From Beijerinckiaceae bacterium (GTDB lineage Bacteria > Pseudomonadota > Alphaproteobacteria > Rhizobiales > Beijerinckiaceae), in assembly GCA_947453205.1 (NCBI GenBank), contig CANGFT010000037.1:1-44168 (forward strand): a DNA stretch of 44,168 nucleotides. The letters run 5' to 3'. The translations under genes and the position numbers were made by a program. Shown here one piece after another: positions 32,945-40,155 of the stretch; the first letter of the stretch is position 1, and every line of letters begins with the position of its first letter. Below the pieces are notes generated by a model. The model saw nothing but the letters and a program-made list of their open reading frames with translations. It searched no databases and had not been told where the DNA came from.

Positions 32945-33778
32945 TCACTTCTCTTCGGGGCGCTGATAGGGGCCAAGGCCCGGACGATAGGACTTCTCGT
33001 CGAGGAACTTCTTCATGCCCACCTTGTCCGCGATCTCCTTGTCGGCCTTGGCGAGCGAATCCTGCTTCGAACCGAGATAGTCGCGGGCCTCGTCGGCGGT
33101 CATGTGCCGCACCATGCGCACGGCTTCCTTGGTGTAGCGCAGCACGGAAGGATTGAGCTTCTCGAGCTTGGCGGCGAACTCAAGGGTCTTGGCGCGCAGC
33201 TGGTCGCGCGGCACGGCGAAATTGGCGAGGCCGATCTCAACCGCGCGCTTGCCGTCGAAAGGCTCGCCCGTGGCCGCGTAATACATGGCGTGCCGGGGCA
33301 GCATCATGTCCGTGAGGTTCCAGCTCACGATGCCGCCGGGCAGGATGCCCCAGTTGACCTCGGAGAGGCCGAAGGTCGCGTCTTCAGCCGTGATGGCGAA
33401 GTCGCAGGCGCAGAGCTGGGTGAAGGCGCCGCCGAAGCAGAAGCCGTTGACCATCGCGATGGTGGGCTTGGTGAAGCGCGTCAGCAATTCCCAGCGCCAG
33501 TTGTGGCTGGCGGTGTTGGACTTCTTCCGCTCCGCAGGATTGTTCGCGGTTTCACGGAAATAGAGCTTCAAGTCCTGCCCGGCGCACCAGGCGTCGCCCG
33601 CCCCCGTCAGCACGAGCACGCGGGTCTGCGCGTCATCGTCGAGCCATTTCAGGGCGTCCTGCACATCATAGTGCAGGCCGGGGCTCATGGCGTTGCGCTT
33701 TTCAGGGCGGTTGAGCACGAGGAAGGTCACATGGCCTTCGCGCTCGATCTTGATGTTCTCATAGGTTTTATCGGCCAT
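32945..33778 (-). CDS. Enoyl-CoA hydratase family, hydroxycinnamoyl-CoA hydratase-lyase-like
   Basis: A 277-residue crotonase-fold protein. The order of motifs follows feruloyl-CoA hydratase-lyase (HCHL/FerB/Ech): NRPEKRNAMSP, AGQDLKLYFRE with Tyr73, NGFCFGGAFTQLCACD with the oxyanion glycines, GLSEVNWGILPG with catalytic Glu140, and the C-terminal MKKFLDEKSYRPGL motif. The family hydrates the CoA thioester and cleaves it to a benzaldehyde (vanillin from ferulate) and acetyl-CoA. Two active-site positions differ from the Pseudomonas enzyme: Thr120 replaces Ser123, and a Gly replaces Tyr239. The gene lies between an esterase and the acyl-CoA ligase. GGAGGAAAC precedes the ATG. No aldehyde dehydrogenase is in the window. 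Confidence 0.87.
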   Translation of the reverse strand: MADKTYENIKIEREGHVTFLVLNRPEKRNAMSPGLHYDVQDALKWLDDDAQTRVLVLTGAGDAWCAGQDLKLYFRETANNPAERKKSNTASHNWRWELLTRFTKPTIAMVNGFCFGGAFTQLCACDFAITAEDATFGLSEVNWGILPGGIVSWNLTDMMLPRHAMYYAATGEPFDGKRAVEIGLANFAVPRDQLRAKTLEFAAKLEKLNPSVLRYTKEAVRMVRHMTADEARDYLGSKQDSLAKADKEIADKVGMKKFLDEKSYRPGLGPYQRPEEK

Positions 33779-33799
33779 CGTTTCCTCCGTTTGTCGATG

Positions 33800-34669
33800 T
33801 CAGGGCGTGCAACTGGCGATGAAGGCGAGCAGGGCTCCCGAGAACCGCTCATCCTTCGTGCCGATCCCGCAGATGCAGGAAAAATGATTGTGATCGTCGA
33901 TCCGCAGCACGGGCGGCGGGGCGCCGTCGCGCCTGGTGAGGGCGATCGCCATTTCAAAGGTCGGGGTGGCGAGGCTGACCGGATCGAACTCGGCCACGCT
34001 GAGCAGCACGGGAACCTTCGTGCCCGGCACATGCGAAAGGGCCGAGCGGCGTGCGAACGTCGCTTCATCCTCACCGAAATAGAGCGCCACATTGGGGCGC
34101 AGCTCCTCCTGGCGCAGCACATAGAGGCCGCTCGCCAGAATGACGCCCGCAACCTCGTCATGGCCCCTGAGATCGGGATCAAAGACATAGGAGGCCACAT
34201 GGGCGGCGCCGGCGGAATGACCGAAGATGACGATGCGTCGGGCGTCCCCGCCAAAGCTCGCAGCCTGGGCCTTCACATGAGCGACGAGCGCCGCAAGGTC
34301 TTGCGAAGCTTCGGGCCAGGAGACTTCAGGCGAGAGCCGGTAATTGGCGGTGATGCCGACCATGCCCCTGCTGGCGAAGAACCGGCCGACGTTGCGGAAG
34401 AAGGTCTCATCCTGCCGCTTGTCGCCGCCGGAAAAACCACCGCCGGGAATGTAGATCACGATGGGCGCGCCGGAGGCTCCGGGCTGGGCGTAGACGTCGA
34501 ACTGCTGGCGGGGATGGTCGCCATAGGCCTGATCGAGACGCTCGACGACGCCCTCCACAGGCTCGACCAGCGGCGCGAACATGGCCTTCGACCGGACATT
34601 CATTTCGAGCGTCGCGCCCGGCCCCATCTCCTTCAGGGCGCGGCGGATCTCCTCGGGCATCGACGACAT
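33800..34669 (-). CDS. Alpha/beta hydrolase, HSL/BD-FAE-like esterase
   Basis: A 289-residue esterase. The oxyanion segment is IYIPGGGFSGG (Pro in place of the usual His), the nucleophile is Ser152 in GHSAG, the acid is Asp229 in AEFDP and the base is His262 in DDHNHF. The layout matches carboxylesterases of the hormone-sensitive lipase type and related feruloyl esterases. As first gene of an operon with a ferulate-type ligase and hydratase-lyase, it could release hydroxycinnamates from esters; it has no signal peptide, so the ester would be hydrolysed in the cytoplasm. AGGAAA precedes the ATG at 34669, which I prefer over an upstream extension. Confidence 0.83.
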   Translation of the reverse strand: MSSMPEEIRRALKEMGPGATLEMNVRSKAMFAPLVEPVEGVVERLDQAYGDHPRQQFDVYAQPGASGAPIVIYIPGGGFSGGDKRQDETFFRNVGRFFASRGMVGITANYRLSPEVSWPEASQDLAALVAHVKAQAASFGGDARRIVIFGHSAGAAHVASYVFDPDLRGHDEVAGVILASGLYVLRQEELRPNVALYFGEDEATFARRSALSHVPGTKVPVLLSVAEFDPVSLATPTFEMAIALTRRDGAPPPVLRIDDHNHFSCICGIGTKDERFSGALLAFIASCTP

Positions 34670-34716
34670 GACGTTTCCTGATGCGCGCATGGCGAACCGC
34701 GCGCGCACTCCCCTGA

Positions 34717-34747
34717 TATGGCCTTTTGTGTTAGGCTAAAGACCATA
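34717..34747. promoter_or_regulatory. Inverted repeat between divergent esterase operon and NTF2-like gene
   Basis: Arms TATGGCCTTT (34717-34726) and AAAGACCATA (34738-34747) match at nine of ten positions around an 11-base spacer. The region is more AT-rich than its surroundings and lies 48 bases upstream of the esterase start and 53 bases upstream of the NTF2-like start. It is a good candidate operator or overlapping promoter. No regulator gene lies beside it. Confidence 0.45.
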
Positions 34748-34799
34748 AGGGGTCGGGTCAAGGCGAGCGGCGATCACAGGTCTGAAGGGAGCAAACGGC

Positions 34800-35390
34800 A
34801 TGACTGAGGCGGATGATCGTCGGCAGATTCGCGATTGCATCGAGAGCTGGGCCATCTGGCGCGATTCGGGCGACTGGGAGAATTTCAAGACCTGCTGGCA
34901 CGATGGCGCGGTCATGAACGCGACGTGGTTTCAGGGTTCATCCGAACAATTCATCGCCAACGCCCGCAAGTCCTTTGAAAAGGGCGGCGCGACCTTCAGC
35001 GTGCATTTTCTGGGCGGAACCTCCATCGAACTGCGCGGGGCGCGGGCCGTGGCGCAGACCAAGATGATGATCTCCTCACGCGACGAAGTCGATGGTGTCG
35101 CCTGCGACGTCGTCTGCACGGGCCGTTTCTATGACTTCTTCGAAAAGCGCGGGGAACGCTGGGCCATCGTCGAGCGCCAGCCGATCTACGAAAAGGACCG
35201 GCTCGACGCGCTCGACCCCGCCCAGTTCCCAGCCTTCGATCAGGCGATCCTGCAGAGCTTCCCGGTGGGCTATCGCCATCTCGCCTATATCCAGACAAAA
35301 CGCGGCCTTCCCGTGAAACGGGACATGCCCGGCCTGCGCGGTCCCGAGGTCGAGGCGCTCTATGCGCGCGGGCGCGACTGGCTGGCCTGA
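34800..35390 (+). CDS. NTF2-like (SnoaL-type) protein
   Basis: A 196-residue protein of the NTF2/SnoaL cone-fold group. The opening helix (DDRRQIRDCIESWAIWRDSGDW) and strand (HDGAVMNATWFQG), then TSIELRGARAVAQTKMMI and WAIVERQPIYEKDRL, are characteristic. Members include hydroxylase beta subunits, dehydratases, isomerases and orphan proteins. It diverges from the hydroxycinnamate operon, so it may act on the same compounds, but no catalytic residue assignment is safe. GGGAG lies about ten bases before the ATG. Confidence 0.78.
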   Translation: MTEADDRRQIRDCIESWAIWRDSGDWENFKTCWHDGAVMNATWFQGSSEQFIANARKSFEKGGATFSVHFLGGTSIELRGARAVAQTKMMISSRDEVDGVACDVVCTGRFYDFFEKRGERWAIVERQPIYEKDRLDALDPAQFPAFDQAILQSFPVGYRHLAYIQTKRGLPVKRDMPGLRGPEVEALYARGRDWLA

Positions 35391-35448
35391 TGCGCCGACG
35401 ACCGGGCGCCGTGCGGGGCAAGAGCCCCGCGTTCCCACCTGCCTGGCC

Positions 35449-36027
35449 TCAGCCGCCCGCCAGCGCGCGGCGGTGGGCGTCGATCTTGCGAGCGACCTCC
35501 GCCTGATAGTCCTCGATGGGCTTGAAGCCGGGCGCCGCGCGGCAGAAGGCCTCCGCCTCCGCCATGACCTCGTCGGCCGGGCGCGCGAGGTCGAGAACCT
35601 CTATGCAGGGCTGGGAGATGTACCAGGGGGTGTCGCAGAAGACCTCGACCCGATTGCCCTCGGGATCCCTGAAATAGAAGGCGAAGGCGTTGCCATGGTT
35701 GACGCCGCGCATGTCGTGCACGCCCGGCTCATCCTTCACCCGCCGCCAGACCGCCTGCACATCCCCAAGGCGCGGCACGCGGAAGGAGAGCTGGTTCACA
35801 TGGTTGAAGCCGCTCAGGTCAGGTCGCCCCGCCACCAGCGCGACCTGATGATGGTCCTGGGGATCCCAGGTCGTGAAGACGATGTCGAACCCGCGCACGA
35901 CGCCCCGATCCGTCTCGGTGAAGCCAAGCACACGCGTGTAGAAATCCACCATGCGCGGCAGATCCACGCAATGCAGCCCCACATGGCTGAAGGAGAGCTT
36001 CACGGGAGCTGGATTGAGGTCGTCCAT
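35449..36027 (-). CDS. VOC-family (glyoxalase/extradiol dioxygenase-type) protein
   Basis: A 192-residue single-module vicinal-oxygen-chelate protein. The metal-binding sequence is visible: SHVGLHCVDLPRMVDFYTRVLGF with the first His, then SGFNHVNQLSFRV, and DPEGNRVEVFCDTPWYI with the Glu. This resembles the catalytic half of catechol 2,3-dioxygenase-like enzymes, with a C-terminal helical tail of about 50 residues. Ring cleavage, epimerase or thiol-conjugate roles are all possible. GAGGACC precedes the ATG. Its neighbours are the NTF2-like gene and a divergent EamA carrier. Confidence 0.82.
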   Translation of the reverse strand: MDDLNPAPVKLSFSHVGLHCVDLPRMVDFYTRVLGFTETDRGVVRGFDIVFTTWDPQDHHQVALVAGRPDLSGFNHVNQLSFRVPRLGDVQAVWRRVKDEPGVHDMRGVNHGNAFAFYFRDPEGNRVEVFCDTPWYISQPCIEVLDLARPADEVMAEAEAFCRAAPGFKPIEDYQAEVARKIDAHRRALAGG

Positions 36028-36106
36028 ATGGTCCTCGCGGGGGCTGGCGGCGCGGGGAAAATAACACCGGTTTGCGCCGCAGCGCCAGCCATCCTATCCT
36101 GCCTCC

Positions 36107-37066
36107 ATGACAACACCGGAGGCGACGCCCGGCCCATCGCCGGACAAGACACAGGCGACAGGCGCGGCCCTGACGCTCGGCGGTCGGCTGACGCAGGCGA
36201 TCAACGCCCGGCTCCGTCCCGCCACGCAGGCGATCTTTTTTGTGTCGATGGGTTCTCTGCTGCTCGTCGCCATGGCGGCCGCCGTGAAATCCATGGGCGA
36301 CCGGCTGCCGAGCTTCGAGCTGCTGTTTTTCCGCTCCGGCATCGGCCTCCTGTTCGTCCTGCCCATTTTCATCCGCAACCCCCTGGAGCCCTTCCAGACG
36401 AAACGGCCTCTGATGCATCTGACGCGCGGCGCGCTGGGGGCGCTGGGCAATGGCTGCTTCTTCTGGACGATCACCCATATGATGCTCGCCGACTCCATGG
36501 CGCTGCAATTCTCCCGCCCGCTCTTCATGATCCCGCTGGCGATCTTCTTTCTGGGAGAGCGCGTGCCCCTCAGCCGCACGCTCGTCTCGATCGTGGGTTT
36601 CGTCGGCATCCTCTTCTATGCGCGGCCCTTCACCAGCGGCTTTGACGCCAACGCCCTCGTGGGGGCGTTGGGCGCCTTTGGCGGCGGCCTCGTCGTGGTG
36701 AGCATCAAGCAGCTGGCCAAGACCGAGCAGACCCGCGTCATCATGTTCTACTACGCCTTCTGGAACGCGGTCTTCGCCCTGATTCCCTCCCTCTTCATCT
36801 GGGTCTGGCCGCAGGGCCATGAATGGGCCATGCTGGTCCTGATCGGCTTTCTGGGCATTTTCGGCCAGTGGCTGATCACCACGGGCCTGACCCTCGGCGA
36901 CGCCAGCGCCCTTGCGCCGCTCGACTATTCACGCATCGTCTACGCCGCGCTGCTGGGCTATGTGCTGTTTGGCGAGATTCCCGGCGTCTGGAGTTTCGCC
37001 GGGATGGCGATTATCGTGGCGGCCTCGATCTATCTTGTGATGACGGAAAAGAAGCGCGCCGCCTGA
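36107..37066 (+). CDS. EamA/DMT-family transporter
   Basis: A 319-residue protein with about ten membrane helices in two EamA repeats. The first begins AIFFVSMGSLLLVAMAAAVK, and the repeat end motif GERVPLSRTLVSIVGFVGILF has its counterpart FGEIPGVWSFAGMAIIVAASIYL near the C-terminus. These carriers move amino acids, metabolites or drugs. Twenty bases separate it from the extradiol dioxygenase gene, so it may carry that enzyme's aromatic substrate. The ribosome site is weak. Confidence 0.85.
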   Translation: MTTPEATPGPSPDKTQATGAALTLGGRLTQAINARLRPATQAIFFVSMGSLLLVAMAAAVKSMGDRLPSFELLFFRSGIGLLFVLPIFIRNPLEPFQTKRPLMHLTRGALGALGNGCFFWTITHMMLADSMALQFSRPLFMIPLAIFFLGERVPLSRTLVSIVGFVGILFYARPFTSGFDANALVGALGAFGGGLVVVSIKQLAKTEQTRVIMFYYAFWNAVFALIPSLFIWVWPQGHEWAMLVLIGFLGIFGQWLITTGLTLGDASALAPLDYSRIVYAALLGYVLFGEIPGVWSFAGMAIIVAASIYLVMTEKKRAA

Positions 37067-37086
37067 GCCGCGCGCGGGAGTGAAAG

Positions 37087-38097
37087 ATGGCGAAGATCGT
37101 TCTGGGCATGGTGAGCTCCCATGGCCCCCTCCTCATTACGCCGCCCGAATTGTGGACCGGCCGCATCGAGGCGGACAGGCGCAATCCCGCGCTGTTCTAT
37201 CGGGGCAAGACCTATGGATTCGATGCGCTGATCGAAGCGCGCGCTCATGAAAATCTGGAGCCGGAGCTCGCGCTCGAGGTGCGCGAACGCCGCTTCGACG
37301 CCTGCCAGAAAGCCATCGCGGAAATGGGCCGCGCCTATGCGCAGGCCCGGCCCGATGTGACCGTCATGATCGGCAACGATCAGATGGAGATCATGGGCGA
37401 CGACAATCAGCCGGCCTTCATGGTCTATTTCGGCGAGACCATGGACAATGTGCCCTTCAGCGAGGAGCAGAAACAGCGCCTTGGCCCTGGGGTGGCGCTG
37501 GCCGAGCCCAATCACCATCCCGACGTCAAACGCACCCATCCCGGCTGCCCGGAACTGGCGCTCCACCTGATTGACCAGCTCATGGGCAGGGGCTTTGACC
37601 TCGCCACCTCAAACCATCTTCCCGAACGGCGCGAGTCCCGCCTCACCGGCCTGCCCCACGCCTTCGGCTATTACTACCAGCGGATCATGGCGACTGACCC
37701 GCCCACCGTGCCGGTCTTCATCAACACCTTTTACCCGCCCAACCAACCCCGCATCGCCCGCTGCCATGCGCTGGGAACAGCCATCGCCGAAGCGGTCGAG
37801 AGCTGGGACAGGGATCTGCGGGTCGCCATTCTGGGGTCCGGCGGCATGACCCATTTCGTGGTGGACGAGCCCTTCGACCAGCGCTTCCTCGCCGCCTTCC
37901 AGCAGGAGGATTCCACCGATCTCTTCGCCCTGCCCGAGAGCCAGTTCCACTCCGGCAATTCCGAATTGAAGAACTGGGTGCCTGTGCGCGCCGCCATGCA
38001 GCACGCAGGCCTGCCCTTCACACTTCTCGATTACCAGCCGCTTTACCGCTCCATGGCGGGCACAGGCAGCGGCATGGGCTTCGGCTACTGGAAATAG
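37087..38097 (+). CDS. Class III extradiol ring-cleavage dioxygenase, LigB-type
   Basis: A 336-residue LigB-superfamily protein. Compared with protocatechuate 4,5-dioxygenase LigB, His12 is conserved in VSSHGPLL, the catalytic His195 corresponds to His256 in GSGGMTH, and the third ligand Glu242 corresponds to Glu293 in NSELKNW. The LigB His61 (NDH) is instead Gln99 in GNDQME. The opening (TPPELWTGRIEADRRNPALFYRGKTY) marks a larger-subunit branch that, from memory, includes 3-O-methylgallate-type dioxygenases. Such an enzyme would suit a genome that breaks down methoxylated aromatics, but the substrate is inferred. A GTGAAAG-like ribosome site precedes the ATG. The stop lies four bases from the stop of the convergent gene. 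Confidence 0.82.
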   Translation: MAKIVLGMVSSHGPLLITPPELWTGRIEADRRNPALFYRGKTYGFDALIEARAHENLEPELALEVRERRFDACQKAIAEMGRAYAQARPDVTVMIGNDQMEIMGDDNQPAFMVYFGETMDNVPFSEEQKQRLGPGVALAEPNHHPDVKRTHPGCPELALHLIDQLMGRGFDLATSNHLPERRESRLTGLPHAFGYYYQRIMATDPPTVPVFINTFYPPNQPRIARCHALGTAIAEAVESWDRDLRVAILGSGGMTHFVVDEPFDQRFLAAFQQEDSTDLFALPESQFHSGNSELKNWVPVRAAMQHAGLPFTLLDYQPLYRSMAGTGSGMGFGYWK

Positions 38098-38101
38098 CGG
38101 C

Positions 38102-38632
38102 TCAACGCGCGGCGGACCCCGGCTTTCTGCGCATGACAAGCTCGACCTCGCCGATCTTGATGAAGCCGAAGACATAGACCGAGGCCGTGTTGCGCACGGT
38201 CCTCGCGTCGATCTGCTCAAGCCGGTCGCGGAAGACGAGATCATAGCCCCCGATCCGCGCTGTGTAGCCAAATTCGATGGCGCCATCGACAGTCGTGGTC
38301 AGCAGGGCGGGCTCCGTCACATCTTCGCGCAGCCCGGACCAGCTTCCCGGCCCGGTCTTGGTGAAAACCCAGGTCTTCTGGTCCTTCTCACCGTCCGAAT
38401 AGACGAAATCCTCGCGCAGGCGCAGAACCTTGCCGTCGAATGTTCCCCTCATCTGCACGACAAGGCCGCGCTCAGAGCCGGTCCAGCTGTTGCGGAAGCG
38501 GCCCTCCGCCACCAACGATCCCGAAAAGAATTTTTCAAGCTCCAAGGCCTCGGCCCGCGCCTGAGCGCTCGCGCCGAACAGGGCCACGCCGATGGCGGCG
38601 AGATGGCGAAAGACGAATCTGCGAGATGTCAT
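38102..38632 (-). CDS. DUF3833-family exported protein
   Basis: A 176-residue protein with a leader (HLAAIGVALFGASAQARA) and a mature beta-rich domain: LEKFFSGSLVAEGRF, LRLREDFVYSDGEKDQKTW, EDVTEPALLTT and VFGFIKIGEVELVMRRK. This matches DUF3833, a lipocalin-like family of unknown function usually made as lipoproteins. There is no lipobox cysteine, so it is probably soluble in the periplasm. GGAGCG precedes the ATG at 38632; the longer upstream frame is not credible. It diverges from the DUF6134 gene. Confidence 0.75.
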   Translation of the reverse strand: MTSRRFVFRHLAAIGVALFGASAQARAEALELEKFFSGSLVAEGRFRNSWTGSERGLVVQMRGTFDGKVLRLREDFVYSDGEKDQKTWVFTKTGPGSWSGLREDVTEPALLTTTVDGAIEFGYTARIGGYDLVFRDRLEQIDARTVRNTASVYVFGFIKIGEVELVMRRKPGSAAR

Positions 38633-38797
38633 GGGACGCTCCGGGCGCGACGATCTCCTGTCTACGGGCGAGACCCTGTAGCGGACTAAACATCGGAGCA
38701 CCAAGTGCGCGGAGCCCTTCCCATCCGCCCACGACCTGTTGAATTGACCTTCACCAGCGCCGCGCGTTACATCCGGGACATGCGCAGGGAGCATTTC

Positions 38798-39454
38798 ATG
38801 CTGGATCGTCGTCATTTCCTTGGCGGGGCATGCGCGAGCCTTTGTCTGCCTCAGCAGGCCTCAGCCAACATACGCGTCCCCGAGGGCGGACGCCTCGCAT
38901 TTGCAGTGCTGCGGGAGGGTCGCGACATCGGCGAACATGCCTTGACCTTCGAACGCGCAGGCGAAGGCTGGACCATAGAGGTCGCGATAGACCTCGCCAT
39001 CAGGCTCGGCCCGGTGCCCATGTTCCGTTACGAACATCGCGCGACCGAACGCTGGAGCAGCGCTGGTTTCCAATCCCTTGAGGCGCGCACCAATGACGAT
39101 GGCAAGCGGCTGACGGTCAGGGCGAAGCGGCTCGCCAGCGCCGTCAGCGTCGAATCCTCGGCGCAGGGGGTTTATGAGGCGCCATCAGCCGCCCTGCCCT
39201 CGACCCACTGGAACAGGCGCATGCTGGACGTGCCCTTCTTCAACACCCAGACGGGCGAATTGATGAGCAGCGTGGTCACCGCCAAGGGCAATGGCGCGGT
39301 TGAGACCGCCTCGGGCCGCAAGATCAACGTGCGCCGGTTTGAAATCGCGGGCAATCTGACGCTGGAGACCTGGTACGACGATCAGCAGACCTGGGCCGGC
39401 CTCCAGTTCAAGGCGCGGGATGGGTCGCAGATCGTCTACAGACGCAGGGATTGA
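38798..39454 (+). CDS. DUF6134-family exported protein
   Basis: A 218-residue protein with a leader that includes DRRHFLGGACASLC, which looks Tat-like. The mature part has LAFAVLREGRDIGEHALTF, VAIDLAIRLGPVPMFRYEHRATERW and THWNRRMLDVPFFNTQTGEL, the DUF6134 pattern. The function is unknown; the fold is probably a beta-barrel lipid- or small-molecule-binding type. AGGGAG precedes the ATG at 38798. It is divergent from the DUF3833 gene; both are exported beta-rich proteins, so they may act in the same envelope process. Confidence 0.75.
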   Translation: MLDRRHFLGGACASLCLPQQASANIRVPEGGRLAFAVLREGRDIGEHALTFERAGEGWTIEVAIDLAIRLGPVPMFRYEHRATERWSSAGFQSLEARTNDDGKRLTVRAKRLASAVSVESSAQGVYEAPSAALPSTHWNRRMLDVPFFNTQTGELMSSVVTAKGNGAVETASGRKINVRRFEIAGNLTLETWYDDQQTWAGLQFKARDGSQIVYRRRD

Positions 39455-39491
39455 GGCGTCCGCGCCGCCATGACGCGAGCGCCTCCGGGTT

Positions 39492-40130
39492 TCAGCGCTT
39501 CGTCTTGAGATCGACGGTGAAGCCGCGCTGCACGGCCGGGCGATCCATGAGGCGGTCATACCAGCGCTTCACGTTGGGGAAGTCCGCCAGATCGACGTCA
39601 TGGCGGGGATGGCGCCAGGCCCAGCCCAGTATCGCGAAATCAGCCACTGAAATATGGTCGCCCGCGAAGAAGGGCGCCTGCGCGAGGCGCTTGTCGGCGA
39701 CGCCATAAAGACGCAGCGTCTCCTTCGAATAGCGCTCCAGCCCGTAACGGCGGTCGCTTTCGTCCTTCACATCGCCGAAGTGATGGCGCTGGCCCAGCAT
39801 CGGGCCAAAGCCGCCCATCTGCCACATCAGCCATTCCCAGGCCGCGACGCGCTCCGGTCCGGACGCCGCCAGAAACTGGCCGGTCTTTTCGGCGAGATAG
39901 AGGAGGATGGCGCCGGACTCAAAGACGCTCACAGGCTTGCCGCCCAGCCCTTCGGGATCGACGATGGCGGGGATGCGATTGTTGGGGCTGATGGCGAGGA
40001 AAGCCGGATCAAACTGCTCGCCCTTGCTGATGTTGATGGGATGGACCGTATAGGGAAGCCCCATCTCCTCCAGCGCGACGCTGATCTTGCGGCCGTTGGG
40101 CGTATCCCAGGTGTAGAGCTGTATCGTCAC
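39492..40130 (-). CDS. Glutathione S-transferase, nu-class (YfcG-like), paralogue of 15676-16371
   Basis: A 212-residue GST. The active-site segment YTWDTPNGRKISVALEE carries Thr-Pro-Asn, with NNRIPAIVD and ESGAIL following and WLMWQMGGFGPMLGQRHHF in the helical domain. It shares the order and many residues with the paralogue on the plus strand. A GTG at 40130 with GGGGGA upstream is the start; the frame's longer reading upstream overlaps the flavin hydroxylase gene and is not real. It follows that flavin hydroxylase by 25 bases, so the two are probably co-transcribed. It may process the hydroxylase's products, but the zeta-class isomerase signature is absent. Confidence 0.87.
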   Translation of the reverse strand: MTIQLYTWDTPNGRKISVALEEMGLPYTVHPINISKGEQFDPAFLAISPNNRIPAIVDPEGLGGKPVSVFESGAILLYLAEKTGQFLAASGPERVAAWEWLMWQMGGFGPMLGQRHHFGDVKDESDRRYGLERYSKETLRLYGVADKRLAQAPFFAGDHISVADFAILGWAWRHPRHDVDLADFPNVKRWYDRLMDRPAVQRGFTVDLKTKR

Positions 40131-40155
40131 GTCATGTCCCCCCTTGTGAAGCGGT

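Noticed and set aside
30553-33156. An 867-codon open frame on the plus strand opposite the acyl-CoA ligase
   Set aside because: It is a shadow of minus-strand genes with clear motifs and has the usual His/Arg/Gly-rich antisense composition.
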